Shown: piece after piece, positions 16,162-24,929 of the stretch
Position numbering within the stretch: the first letter of the stretch is position 1
Layout of the letters: each line of letters starts with the position of its first letter
NCBI GenBank assembly: GCA_020631815.1
Contig: JACKGW010000002.1
Coordinates: 124,001-188,000 of the forward strand
Source: Planctomycetota bacterium
GTDB lineage: Bacteria > Planctomycetota > PLA2 > JAEUHO01
Reading direction: 5' to 3'
Length of the DNA: 64,000 nt
Made by a program: the position numbers and the translations under genes
Notes under the pieces: model-generated
What the model was told of the DNA's origin: nothing
Databases searched by the model: none
The model's input: the letters and a program-made list of their open reading frames with translations, nothing else

Positions 16162-18872
16162 CCGCGGGCGAAGCCCTGCTCGACCAGCTACTCGACGCGC
16201 CGGCCTCGACGCGTCGTCGGCTGGCGGACCGCGTGCTGCGCGAGGGCCTCGCGTGGGACGCGTGGAGCCAACGGTTCCGGGCCGCGTACCTCGATCGGCC
16301 CGAACGCGCCGAGGGCGCCGCAACCGCCTTGGCCGAGGCCGCCGAAGCCTCGGGTCGCCACGACGTGCTGGGGCGCCTGCTCGGCCAACGGGCCGTCGCG
16401 CTGCATCGCACGGGAAGTCCCGCGGACGCTGCGCGCCTCTACCAAGACGCCGCGGGCCACCTCGTCGCCGCGGGGCAGCCCGACGATGCCGCGCACGCGC
16501 GGCTGCTCGCCGTCGATGCCTTGGCCCACGCGGGCCAGCTCCAAGAGGCGCTCGCCGAGGCGGACGCCTTGGATCGCGTGCTGCGCGGTGCGCGCCACCG
16601 CCTGCGCCGCGCGCTGTTGCGCGGCAACCGGGCGAGCGCACTGCGCTTGGCAGGGCGCTTGGAAGAGTCCGCCCGCGAGAGCGAAGCCGCCTCCCGCAGC
16701 CTGGAACAGCTTGGCCAGGAAGGCAGCGCCGCCGCGGCCGAGCTCAATGCGGGGGTGGCCTGGATGTATGCGGGCCGCTTGGAGAAGGCGGGCAACCGCC
16801 TGCGCTCCGCGGCCCGACGCCTCGAGGCGCTGGGCCAGACCGACCGCGTCGAGGACGCGCGGTACGACCTCGCATGCCTCGACGTGCGCGCGGGCCGCAT
16901 GGGCCCGGCGGTTCGCACGCTTGACGCTCTCGCCGTCGACTTCGAGGCGCGCGGGCTTGCGCGTCGTGCCGCGCTCGCACGCATGGACCTGGCCGACGCG
17001 CTGCTGAGGATCGGCGATGACGATGCGGCCGCCCGCGAGGCGCGCCGCGCGGCAGAGGCCTTCGAAGCGGAGCAGGCGCCCGGCGAAGCGGCGGAGGCGT
17101 GGTTCCTCCTCGCGCAAGCCGAGGTCGCTGCCACCGGGAGCCCGAGCGCCGAGACGCTGGAGGCCGCGCGTCATGCCGCGGAGCGCTCGGGGCGCGAAGA
17201 GATCGCCCTCCGCGTCGCCGTCCTCGCCGACGACGTGGCTCTGGCGGAAGGCACCTTGCCGTCCACGGCGGGCCTCACCGTGCGCATCGACCGCGCCTAC
17301 CACCTGGGGCTCCACGAAGTGGCCGATGCCTCGCGCACCCAGGAGGCCGAGCGGATGCTCCTGGTGAGTGACGCGCAGGGCGCGCGTGCGGCCCTCGCGA
17401 GCCATGGCCTCTTGCGTCGCGCCCACCCCTTCGCCTCGGTTCGCGCGGCGCGTGTGGATGCTCGCGCTGCAACCGCGCTCGGCGACACGAGCGCCGCCAT
17501 CTCCGGACTGCGACGCGTCGTGTCGCGCTTGGACGCATGGGCCGGCGACCTGCCGGGCGGCTGGCTGGCCAGCGCGTTCCTCGCACGCCACGGCGGTGCG
17601 ACCCTCGATCTCGTCGATCTCCTGCTGGGGCGCGGACGTCCGGCGGACCGCCACGAAGCGGTCTCGCGCTTGGACGAGCTGGCGCAGCGCGCGTTCGCCG
17701 TGGACACGAGCCCCCCGCGCGCGCGCGGCTTGGAGGCGCTGCGCCAGCGCTTGGAGTCGATCTACGCCACGCTCGCTGGCGGAGGCGGTGCACGTGGCCT
17801 GGGGCTGGCCGCGCGGCCGGCCCTCGTCGACGAAGCGCGACGCCTCGAGCAGGAAGTCCTGCGTCGGTGGCGCGACGACGAACGGCGCTCCGGCGACGCG
17901 CCGAGCGACATCGACGCGCGCCCCGCCAACGATGCGTTCGACGTGGTCGCGCACCTGTGGCATCACGGCGGCCACCTGCGCGCCACGCTCCGCCGCCGCG
18001 ACGGCCAAGTCATCGGGTTGCGTCCGTTGGCCGAAGATGCGGAGCTTCGGCGAAGCACCGAGGCGCTCCGCTTCCACGCCGAGCGTGTGCGCCAGCTGGG
18101 CTCTGCCGCGGCGCGCGATGCGCTCGACGATGAGCTCGAGCAGGTGGCGCGGCTGATCCTCGATCCGCTGCTCGAGGCCCTGGGCACGCTTCCGACCTCG
18201 TGGGGCTGGATTGCCGACACGCGTGCTGGCGCGTTGCCCTTGGAGCACCTGCCGCTCGACGGCGGGCCGTTGGCCGCCCGTGTCGCGACGATGCGCGTGC
18301 CGGCCCTCCACGCGGCCCCGAGGTCTCGTGCACGCGGCCACGGTGCGGCTGCCGTCTTGCTGGCCACCGACGACTTGCCCGGTGCGCGCGACGAAGTCCA
18401 TGCGCTGCACGATGCCGTCGCCGTGTCGCCGACCCACGAGGGCGTTGCGCGTGCGCTGGTCCGACACCGTGTGGTCCACGTGGCCGGCCACGGCTACACC
18501 CCGGAGGACGCACCGTCGCTCGGCGGTCTGCGGCTCGCCGACGGCTGGTTCACCAGCGCCGACGTTCCCCCGCGCGTCGGCGCCGACCTGGTGGTTCTGG
18601 CGGCGTGCCGCAGCGGCACGGGCACCGCGAATGCCAAGCGTCCTGTCGGAGGCCTCCCCCGCGCGCTGTTGGCCGCCGGCGCACGCCAGGTGCTCTGGAC
18701 GTCTGCGGACGTCGACGACGCCGCCAGCGCACGCCTGATGACGGCCTTCCACGCGGCACGGTCCCGACTCGGGCCGGCCGCTGCGTTGGGCGAAGCCCTG
18801 AACCTGATGCAGGATCAAGAGGGCACGCCCGCACGTTCTCTTCCTTTCCGGCTCACGGGATTCCAGCCATGA
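16158..18872 (+). CDS. TPR-CHAT caspase-like protease
   Basis: A 904-residue cytosolic protein. Residues about 60-520 are helical repeats of TPR type, rich in Ala/Leu/Arg with recurring A-x-x-x-x-G-R/D-x-x-x-A units. The C-terminal 250 residues are a CHAT domain. Catalytic His778 lies in VVHVAGHGY and Cys817 in DLVVLAACRSGTG, the separase/caspase-like dyad. A Gly/Leu pocket motif (GGLPRALLAAGARQVLW) follows. The GTG at 16158 is chosen because it overlaps the preceding stop (GTGA); the frame further upstream is a shadow. TPR-CHAT proteases are usually held inactive until the TPR scaffold receives a signal. Coupling to a sigma factor and a subtilisin suggests a proteolytic switch. Confidence 0.9.
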   Translation: MTAGEALLDQLLDAPASTRRRLADRVLREGLAWDAWSQRFRAAYLDRPERAEGAATALAEAAEASGRHDVLGRLLGQRAVALHRTGSPADAARLYQDAAGHLVAAGQPDDAAHARLLAVDALAHAGQLQEALAEADALDRVLRGARHRLRRALLRGNRASALRLAGRLEESARESEAASRSLEQLGQEGSAAAAELNAGVAWMYAGRLEKAGNRLRSAARRLEALGQTDRVEDARYDLACLDVRAGRMGPAVRTLDALAVDFEARGLARRAALARMDLADALLRIGDDDAAAREARRAAEAFEAEQAPGEAAEAWFLLAQAEVAATGSPSAETLEAARHAAERSGREEIALRVAVLADDVALAEGTLPSTAGLTVRIDRAYHLGLHEVADASRTQEAERMLLVSDAQGARAALASHGLLRRAHPFASVRAARVDARAATALGDTSAAISGLRRVVSRLDAWAGDLPGGWLASAFLARHGGATLDLVDLLLGRGRPADRHEAVSRLDELAQRAFAVDTSPPRARGLEALRQRLESIYATLAGGGGARGLGLAARPALVDEARRLEQEVLRRWRDDERRSGDAPSDIDARPANDAFDVVAHLWHHGGHLRATLRRRDGQVIGLRPLAEDAELRRSTEALRFHAERVRQLGSAAARDALDDELEQVARLILDPLLEALGTLPTSWGWIADTRAGALPLEHLPLDGGPLAARVATMRVPALHAAPRSRARGHGAAAVLLATDDLPGARDEVHALHDAVAVSPTHEGVARALVRHRVVHVAGHGYTPEDAPSLGGLRLADGWFTSADVPPRVGADLVVLAACRSGTGTANAKRPVGGLPRALLAAGARQVLWTSADVDDAASARLMTAFHAARSRLGPAAALGEALNLMQDQEGTPARSLPFRLTGFQP

Positions 18873-20137
18873 CCCTTCGCTTCTCCCTCCCGACGGCCAC
18901 CCGGGCGTTCCTTCTCGGCCTCGGTCTGCTGCTGCTCGCCACGGGCTGCGGTGGTGGTGGTGGCGGCGGCGGCGTCGCCGCCTCCTCCCCGGACAGCCCC
19001 AAGCCGACCGTCGTGCTCGTGGAGATCGTCGACGACGATCCCGACGAGGTGCTGGACACCATCGAGGACGTCGTCGAGGACACCGGCGCCACCTACCTCG
19101 GGCAGGTCGACGGCACGACGTTCCACCGCTTCGAGCTGCCCGCGAGCCTCTCGCCCGAGGCGTTCTTCGCGCTTGTCGACGACGACGTGCGCATCACCGA
19201 CCGCGAAGAGGACGTCGACCTCAGCTCGCCCGAGGGGGGTGGAGCCACGATTCCGCTGGGCGGCGAGCTGTTCGCCTCGGCCGTGGCCCAGCAGCCCGAG
19301 CTGATGCGCATTGGCCTCGCGGCGGCGCACACGCGCGTCACGGGCGCCGGCGTGCGCGTGGCCGTCCTGGACACGGGTATCGACCCCGACCACCCGCTGC
19401 TCGTCGGGCATGTCGGCCCCGGCGGCCACGACTTCCTCGACGGCGACGACGACCCGCGCTACGAGCCGAACGGCCGCGACGATGACGGCGACGGCTTGAT
19501 CGACGAGGGGCGCGGCCACGGCACGTTCGTGGCGAGCCTCGTGCTCGCCGTGGCTCCCGGCGCCGAGATCATTCCCTACCGCGTGCTCGACAGCGACTCG
19601 CGAGGCAAGGCGAGCTCGCTGGCGGAGGCCATCGTGATGGCCGCCGACACGGGCGTGGACGTGATCAACCTGTCGGCGGGCATGCCCTCGCGCGTGCAGG
19701 TGGTGAAGGACGCGGTGCAGTATGCGCGCAACATGGGCATCCTGGTGGTCGCCAGCGCCGGCAACACGGGGACGCGCAGCGTCACGTTCCCCGCGTCGCT
19801 CGGTGACGGCATGAGCGTCACCAGCGTGGACCCGACCGACGTGCTGTCCGACTTCGCCTCGTTCGGCGACGACGTCGACCTGTCCGCGCCCGGTCACGAG
19901 CTGATCGGGGCGTTCCCCAACGCGCTCGGCGCCGTGCGCTGGTCAGGCACGTCGTTCAGCGCCGCCTTGGTCTCCGGGGCCTTCGCCTTGGTGCGAGAGG
20001 CCTCCCCCGGCATGGACGCCGAGCACATCGTTTCGCACCTGCGCGACACCAGCGCCGACGTCCGGGGCTTGAATCCCGGCCGCGACGGCGACATGGGCGA
20101 GGGCCGCCTGGACCTGGACGCCGCCACCGCGCCCTGA
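18869..20137 (+). CDS. Subtilisin-family (S8) serine protease, lipoprotein
   Basis: A 422-residue exported protease. The signal peptide ends LLLLATGCGGG, a probable lipobox followed by a poly-Gly spacer. Residues about 45-115 resemble an S8 propeptide (inhibitor I9-like). The catalytic domain then shows Asp168 in VAVLDTGID, His217 in GRGHGTFVAS, oxyanion Asn in ASAGNTG and Ser362 in WSGTSFSAALVSG, so all catalytic residues are present. An Asp-rich insert near EPNGRDDDGDGLIDEG resembles a Ca2+-binding loop. It overlaps the CHAT gene by ATGA, which places a cell-surface protease under the same translational control as a cytosolic one. Confidence 0.92.
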   Translation: MTLRFSLPTATRAFLLGLGLLLLATGCGGGGGGGGVAASSPDSPKPTVVLVEIVDDDPDEVLDTIEDVVEDTGATYLGQVDGTTFHRFELPASLSPEAFFALVDDDVRITDREEDVDLSSPEGGGATIPLGGELFASAVAQQPELMRIGLAAAHTRVTGAGVRVAVLDTGIDPDHPLLVGHVGPGGHDFLDGDDDPRYEPNGRDDDGDGLIDEGRGHGTFVASLVLAVAPGAEIIPYRVLDSDSRGKASSLAEAIVMAADTGVDVINLSAGMPSRVQVVKDAVQYARNMGILVVASAGNTGTRSVTFPASLGDGMSVTSVDPTDVLSDFASFGDDVDLSAPGHELIGAFPNALGAVRWSGTSFSAALVSGAFALVREASPGMDAEHIVSHLRDTSADVRGLNPGRDGDMGEGRLDLDAATAP

Positions 20138-20258
20138 CGCGCCGGCGCCCGGCTCGCTCCCAGGACCTGGGCCCCTGCCGTGCCCCGGCGACGTGCGCCG
20201 TGGCGGCGCGGTAGCCTGCTCGCGGCCAACGGCCTCCCCGATGGAAAAGGAGGGATCC

Positions 20259-21602
20259 ATGCGCGTTGCCGCACTTCTCCTCGCCGCAGGTCTCGCCCTG
20301 GCGCCGGCCACGGCCCTCGCCAGCGATGAGCTGGCCCCGCCCGTGCGCCTGCTAGCGGGTGACACGCCGATCCACGCGGACGTCGGCCATGCCGCCCCCT
20401 GCTTCCACGACTTCGACCGGGACGGCAAGCGGGACCTGCTCGTCGGCCAGATGGGCAAGGGCCAGCTGCTGATCTGGCACAACGAGGGCACCGACACGGC
20501 CCCTGCCTTTGCAACGTCGAGCGTGTTTCGCGTCGACGACAAGGACGCCACCGTCGAAGCCGGTTGATGCGTCGGCTTCGGTCCACAGGTCGTGGACCTC
20601 GACGGCGACGGCCACCTCGACGTGATCAGCGGCGGCTTTCCGGGCTACGTCTACGTGTTCCGCGGGAACGGCAACGGTGACTTCCTCGCGAGTGCGGAGG
20701 TCAAGCTCGCCGACGGCAAGGACGTCAAGGTGGAGAGCGCGTCGGCGCCTTTCGCCGTGGACTGGGACGGCGACGGTGACCTGGATCTCGTCGTGGGTGA
20801 CATCGCCGGTGGCGTGCACCTCTTCGACGGGCAAGGCGGCACGAAGGCGCTGCGCCTCGCGGCCTCCAAGCCGCTCGAGGTGGGAGGCAAGGCCATCCGG
20901 GTCGAGGGTGGCGACGCTGGCCCCACCGTGGCCGACTGGGACGGCGACGGCCGCCTCGACCTCGTGCTCGGCTGCGGCGACGGCAGCGTTCTGCTCTACC
21001 GCAACACCGCCCAGGAGGGCGCGCCGGTGTTGGCGGCGCCTGTGACGCTGCTGACGGGGGCTGGCTGGGGCGGACCCGACGGCATGGACGCCTCGCGCCC
21101 CGGCGTTCGCGCCAAGCCGTGGGTCACCGACTGGGACGGCGACGGGCGCCTCGACCTGCTCGTGGGTGATCTCTCGCTGGCCAAGCCCACGAACCGCGAG
21201 CGCACGAAGGCGGACGAGGCGGAGCTGGAGAAGATCCAGGCTGACCTCGCCACCTACGCCGAGCGCATCAAGCCCATCATGCAGCGCATCCTCCGCGAGA
21301 CGTTGGCCGAGGAGGGCATCGAGCTCACCGACGAAGAGCTCGAGAACCCGGACGGCAAGCTCGAGGGCCTGCCGCTGGAGCAGAAGGAGCGGCTGCGCAA
21401 GGCGCTCATGAAGCGCTACGAGACCGACGACGAAGCGCAGAAGGTGCAGGCCGACGCCGAGACGATGATGCAGCGCATGAGCGAGCTGGGTGGCGGCGGG
21501 GGCACGCCCCAGGGCCACGTGTGGCTCCTTCGCCGCTTGGCGCCCGCGGCCCCCGCCACCGATTCGGCGACCGGTCCCACGGGCGACGCCACGACGCGCT
21601 GA
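20259..21602 (+). CDS. Secreted VCBS/FG-GAP-repeat protein with in-frame UGA (candidate selenoprotein)
   Basis: Translation from ATG 20259 (preceded by GGAGGG) gives a signal peptide ending ATALAS, then FG-GAP/VCBS propeller repeats marked by DFDRDGKRDLLVG, DLDGDGHLDVISGG, DWDGDGDLDLVVG, DWDGDGRLDLVLG and DWDGDGRLDLLVG. A C-terminal acidic helical region follows, ending in a Gly-rich segment. Codon 103 (20565-20567) is TGA, immediately followed by TGC (Cys104). The frame is the same on both sides and the repeat phase is uninterrupted, so the gene reads VEAG-U/stop-CVGFGPQVVDLDGDG. A SECIS-like hairpin lies at 20571-20603. If UGA is read as selenocysteine the product has 447 residues with a Sec-Cys pair. 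A nonsense mutation or a sequencing error is the alternative. Confidence 0.75.
20565..20603 (+). promoter_or_regulatory. Candidate bacterial SECIS element after in-frame UGA
   Basis: The UGA occupies 20565-20567. Downstream, GGTCCAC (20580-20586) pairs perfectly with GTGGACC (20592-20598) around the pentaloop AGGTC (20587-20591). A lower stem GTCG (20571-20574) / CGAC (20600-20603) is separated from it by an asymmetric internal loop. The apical loop begins 22 nt after the U of UGA. The E. coli fdhF SECIS has a loop AGGUCU at nearly the same distance, and SelB contacts its G and U. Match of loop sequence, stem position and in-frame UGA is the evidence; binding by SelB is inferred. Confidence 0.65.
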
Positions 21603-21643
21603 ACGAGCGTCGGTCCACCGCGTGCGACGGGTAGGCTGAGCGC

Positions 21644-22969
21644 GTGCACGCGCAGGCCGTCGACCCCGCTACCGGACGCTCGCTGGCCACGTGGCCGGCG
21701 AGCTCGCCCACCGACGTGGACGCCGCGCTCGACACCGCGGTCGCGGCCCAGGCCGAGTGGGGTGCCCGCACGCCCGAGTCGCGCGCCGCCGTCTTGGCAC
21801 GGGCCAGCGAGGTGGTGCGCGCCCGCGCCTCGGCATTGGCGCTCCTGCTCGCCGACGAAGTCGGGCGTCCGGTGCGTGAGGGCCGCGCCGAGCTCGATGC
21901 GGCGATCGCCTTGCTCGACTACCTCGCGCGTCACGCGGCACGCCATCTCGTTCCGGAGCGTGTGTCGGCGGAAGCCCCTCGTGCGTACGCACGGTTCGAG
22001 CCCCGCGGCGTGCTCTTCGCCCTGCTCGAGGGCGTGACGGTCTACGAGGATCTCGCCCACGCGGTGGCCCTGCCGCTCGCGACGGGTGCGGGGGTCGTCG
22101 TGCGGCCCGAGTCACGGGCTCCCGCCAGCGCGCTGGCGTTCGTCCAGGTGCTCGAGGCAGCCGGCGTGCCCGCTGGGCTGGTCGGTGTGGTGCGCCTCGC
22201 GCCGCAGGAGGGCACCGCGTGGGTCGCGGACCCGCGCGTGCGTGGCGTCGTCGCCCGCGCGCACGCGGACACGGTGCGCGCCATCAACGAGGCGAGCGCA
22301 CGCCACGACGTGTGCACGTGGACGGAGACGCCGTCCAACGATGCGCTCGTCGTGCTCGCCGACGCCGACGTCGAAGACGCCGTGGAGGCCTACGTCCGCG
22401 GACGCTTCCTGGCGGCCGGACAGGGCCGTCGCGGCGTACGACGCTGCATCACGGTGGCTGCACTGGCAGAGCGCATGGAGCATGCCCTCGCCGCACGTGT
22501 CCTCGCCGAGGTCGTCGGCCCGCCACGCGACGCCGGCACCACGCTCGGCCCCGTCCTGGCCCGCAGCGTCGTGGAGCGACTGGCCCTGCAGGTCGAGACC
22601 AGCGTCGCGGCGGGTGCCCGCCGCGTCACGGCCTCCCGCTTTCCCGAAGGCCCCGGCGCGTGGTGTCCTGCCATGCTCCTGGCCGGCGTACAGCCTGGCA
22701 TGCCGCTCTTCGACGAGCGTGTCGAAGGCCCCCTCGCCATCCTGACGACGGCTCGCGACGACGCCCATGCCCTCGAGCTGGCGACGGCGACGCGCGATCC
22801 CGTGCAGCTTGCCGTGTTCGCGCGCGACGAGGCTCGGGCCGAGGAGCTGGGCTTGGCGACCAGCGCCACGGCCGTCGCCGTCAATGCCGTGCCCGGAGCG
22901 GATCCGCGCTTGTTCGCACCGCAAGCGCTGCGCAGGCTGAGCCGCCGGCGCCCCGTGGAGATCGCCTGA
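21644..22969 (+). CDS. Aldehyde dehydrogenase-fold protein lacking catalytic residues
   Basis: A 441-residue protein with the overall ALDH-superfamily layout: DPATGRSLATWPASSP at the N-terminus, PRGVLFALLEGV where the cofactor domain begins, and PLFDERVEGPLAIL near the end (the usual EIFGPV region). Two catalytic elements are changed. The GQxC nucleophile motif reads AAGQGRRG, so Arg262 replaces Cys. The ELGG motif carrying the general base reads WTETPSND. The Gly-rich cofactor loop FTGS is also replaced. The protein should not oxidise aldehydes by the standard mechanism and may bind an acyl or nucleotide ligand instead. GTG 21644 is the only plausible start. It lies 41 bp after the VCBS gene. 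Confidence 0.75.
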   Translation: MHAQAVDPATGRSLATWPASSPTDVDAALDTAVAAQAEWGARTPESRAAVLARASEVVRARASALALLLADEVGRPVREGRAELDAAIALLDYLARHAARHLVPERVSAEAPRAYARFEPRGVLFALLEGVTVYEDLAHAVALPLATGAGVVVRPESRAPASALAFVQVLEAAGVPAGLVGVVRLAPQEGTAWVADPRVRGVVARAHADTVRAINEASARHDVCTWTETPSNDALVVLADADVEDAVEAYVRGRFLAAGQGRRGVRRCITVAALAERMEHALAARVLAEVVGPPRDAGTTLGPVLARSVVERLALQVETSVAAGARRVTASRFPEGPGAWCPAMLLAGVQPGMPLFDERVEGPLAILTTARDDAHALELATATRDPVQLAVFARDEARAEELGLATSATAVAVNAVPGADPRLFAPQALRRLSRRRPVEIA

Positions 22970-22982
22970 GACGAGCGCGCGA

Positions 22983-23348
22983 TCAGCGACCCGCGCTCGC
23001 CTGCAGCCAGGCCAGGACGCGTGCGCGCTCGGCGCCGAACAGACCCGCGCGCGGCCCGTAGCGAGCCACGAACATCGGCCACTCGGCGGCGCTCGCGTGG
23101 CCGGGATCAAACGGCTCGTGGCACTGGCCACAGCGCCGCCGGTAGATCCCCTCGGCCGCGGGGTCCGCTGCCGCCGCGCCCCACGCCGCGACCGTCTCGT
23201 CCACGTACGCAGCCGGGGCGGAGCCGCCGCGCGGTCGCCGACCGGGGTCGGCGGGGTAGCCCCATGCACAGGCCGAGAGAACCAGCGCACCCACCGTGGC
23301 CACGAGGCCCGTGCGCCACGCCCTCGTGGGTTCGAAGCGTGAAGTCAT
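22983..23348 (-). CDS. Monohaem c-type cytochrome lipoprotein
   Basis: A 121-residue lipoprotein: signal peptide ending LVLSAC (Cys27) and one haem-binding motif CGQCHEPFDP (about residues 74-83). A helical C-terminus with W-PMFVAR and VLAWLQASAG is typical of small cytochromes c, and the Met in EWPMFV may be the distal ligand. It begins 9 bp after the porin stop and is almost certainly cotranscribed with it. An electron carrier at the outer or inner membrane is expected; the partner is unknown. Confidence 0.83.
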   Translation of the reverse strand: MTSRFEPTRAWRTGLVATVGALVLSACAWGYPADPGRRPRGGSAPAAYVDETVAAWGAAAADPAAEGIYRRRCGQCHEPFDPGHASAAEWPMFVARYGPRAGLFGAERARVLAWLQASAGR

Positions 23349-23357
23349 CGGAGCCTC

Positions 23358-24788
23358 CTAGAAGTACGTCGACAGGCTGAACGTGAGCTCACGCTCGTCG
23401 GCAGCGTTCTCGAAGTGCAGCCATGTGTGGTCCAGCCGCAGGACGGTGCGCTCGGTCAGGCGGTAGTTCAGCGCCACACCGAAGCTCTCTGCATCGTCCT
23501 GCTTCGCCGCCCCCACGCTGCGATCGTCGAGGTCCGTCGTCTGGTAGCGCGCGGCCAGCGTGAAGTGGCTCGTCGGCGTGATCAGGCACGTGTCGCAGGC
23601 CCGCCACGCACACGGCATGAAGTGCCAGGCGGCTTCCGCCCAAAGACCATCCAGCCCATGCACGGTGCCAGCCGGCGCGCCGGCCCCGCGATCGATGTCG
23701 TAGCGCAGGTACTCACCCTGCAGCTCGAACGGCCCCTTGCGCAGCAGCCAGTCGACGCCCCAGCCGGTGAGGGCTTCGTCGCCAGCGTCGTCGAGCTTGC
23801 CCGTGGTCCCGGACAGCCCGATCTCGTAGCGATCGAGGAAGCGGTTGCGTCCAGCGAGCACCACGCGGGCCCAGAGCTGCTTGTTCTCGTTGTTGTCGAC
23901 GTCCCACTCTTGGCGACCGCCGCGTACACCACCGCCTGCCGTGAAGTCGTCGGCGAAGCCACTGGTCAGCACGACGTCGTAGGCAAGCCGCGCGTCGCAG
24001 CCGACGCCGATCGAACCCTCCACGCCGATGCCCGGCTGGCCGAAGCCGGTCGGCACGAAGTAGCGAGCCGTCCACGGGCGGATCGTGAAGTCCGCGAGCG
24101 GGTCATCGTGGTGGAGGTTGTAGCGACCGAAGGGAATCAGCGGTGCGCCGATCTTCGGCTGGAACCAGTCCACGAGGCGAGCCGTGACGACGGCTTGCTC
24201 GACGCGCACGTCCCCATCGCTACCACCGCCGATCCCGCCGTGCTCGATCTCCACCTCGGCGGTGAAGTCGACGCAGTCCGTGATGGGCGCATCGAGCTGC
24301 AGGATGAGCCGGTGCAGGTCGAAGGTCGTGTTGCGCGAGCTGTTGGCGCGCATCTCGGCCGTGAGGTACCCACCCCAGCGAACGCCGCCCGTCGACGCGC
24401 GACCTACCAGGGCGGACGGCGCACGGACGAGGCGGTCGGCGCCGCCCGACAGCCGCGTCAGCTCGACGCGTTCGTCGGGCGTGATGCCGGGCTGCTCGTA
24501 CGGTGCGACCGCGGCCGCGGCCGGGGCGGCTCTAGGCGCGGCCCGGGTCGCCTGCGTGCGCACGACGCGCTCCGCGACCGCCGGCCGCGACTCGGCTTGC
24601 TGGCGCCAATGCGAGACGTCGTCTTCCAGTCGGCGGATGCGCTCCGTCTGCTCGAGCAACAGCGCTTCCGGGCGCGCGAGACGGTCCTCGGACCCGTCGT
24701 CGGCGCGTGCCACGGGAGCCTGGGCTCCCAGGGCGCATGCGAGTCCGAGCGTGATCCACGCGCGGACGCTCAGGTGTTTCGCTCCCAT
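23358..24788 (-). CDS. Outer-membrane porin (OprP/OprO-like beta-barrel) with N-terminal coiled coil
   Basis: A 476-residue exported protein. Signal peptide (MGAKHLSVRAWITLGLACALG), then a short coiled coil (about 35-65: LLLEQTERIRRLEDDVSHW), then a beta-barrel rich in alternating strands. It includes the porin-type motif PFGRYNLHHDDPLADFT and ends in Phe (LSTYF), the Bam recognition signature. An unusual Cys cluster, PCAWRACDTC, lies in the C-terminal third. The ATG at 24788 has AAGGAGG just upstream; an in-frame ATG 51 bases earlier would spoil the signal peptide. It is followed by a cytochrome gene and divergent from a winged-helix regulator. Substrate not predictable. Confidence 0.85.
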   Translation of the reverse strand: MGAKHLSVRAWITLGLACALGAQAPVARADDGSEDRLARPEALLLEQTERIRRLEDDVSHWRQQAESRPAVAERVVRTQATRAAPRAAPAAAAVAPYEQPGITPDERVELTRLSGGADRLVRAPSALVGRASTGGVRWGGYLTAEMRANSSRNTTFDLHRLILQLDAPITDCVDFTAEVEIEHGGIGGGSDGDVRVEQAVVTARLVDWFQPKIGAPLIPFGRYNLHHDDPLADFTIRPWTARYFVPTGFGQPGIGVEGSIGVGCDARLAYDVVLTSGFADDFTAGGGVRGGRQEWDVDNNENKQLWARVVLAGRNRFLDRYEIGLSGTTGKLDDAGDEALTGWGVDWLLRKGPFELQGEYLRYDIDRGAGAPAGTVHGLDGLWAEAAWHFMPCAWRACDTCLITPTSHFTLAARYQTTDLDDRSVGAAKQDDAESFGVALNYRLTERTVLRLDHTWLHFENAADERELTFSLSTYF

Positions 24789-24886
24789 CGCGACCTCCTT
24801 CAGGTCGCGCTTGATATTGCGATCGACTTGCAGAATCAACTTTGAAACAGCCCCGGGACCCTTGTCCAGGCTGGACGATGCCTAGA

Positions 24887-24909
24887 GTCTGAATTACAGA
24901 CTTGTCTGT
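24887..24909. promoter_or_regulatory. Candidate operator between porin and winged-helix regulator
   Basis: GTCTG (24887-24891) and CAGAC (24897-24901) form a perfect inverted repeat around AATTA. A third half-site TCTGT (24905-24909) pairs with the ACAGA that overlaps the second arm, so three alternating half-sites lie within 23 bp. It stands in the divergent promoter region of the porin-cytochrome operon and the regulator at 24962. Autorepression and control of the porin are the inference. Confidence 0.5.
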
Positions 24910-24929
24910 CACATCGCCTTGGAGTCTCC

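Noticed and set aside
14987..20137. A type III-E CRISPR (Craspase) locus
   Set aside because: TPR-CHAT and an RpoE-like sigma are present, but no gRAMP (Cas7-11), Csx30/Csx31 homologue or CRISPR repeats are seen; resemblance is at the level of logic only.
20259..21602. Two separate genes, one ending at the TGA 20567 and one starting at GTG 20592
   Set aside because: Both parts are in the same frame, share the repeat phase, and the second part has no signal peptide or ribosome-binding site; a single gene read through UGA explains the data better.
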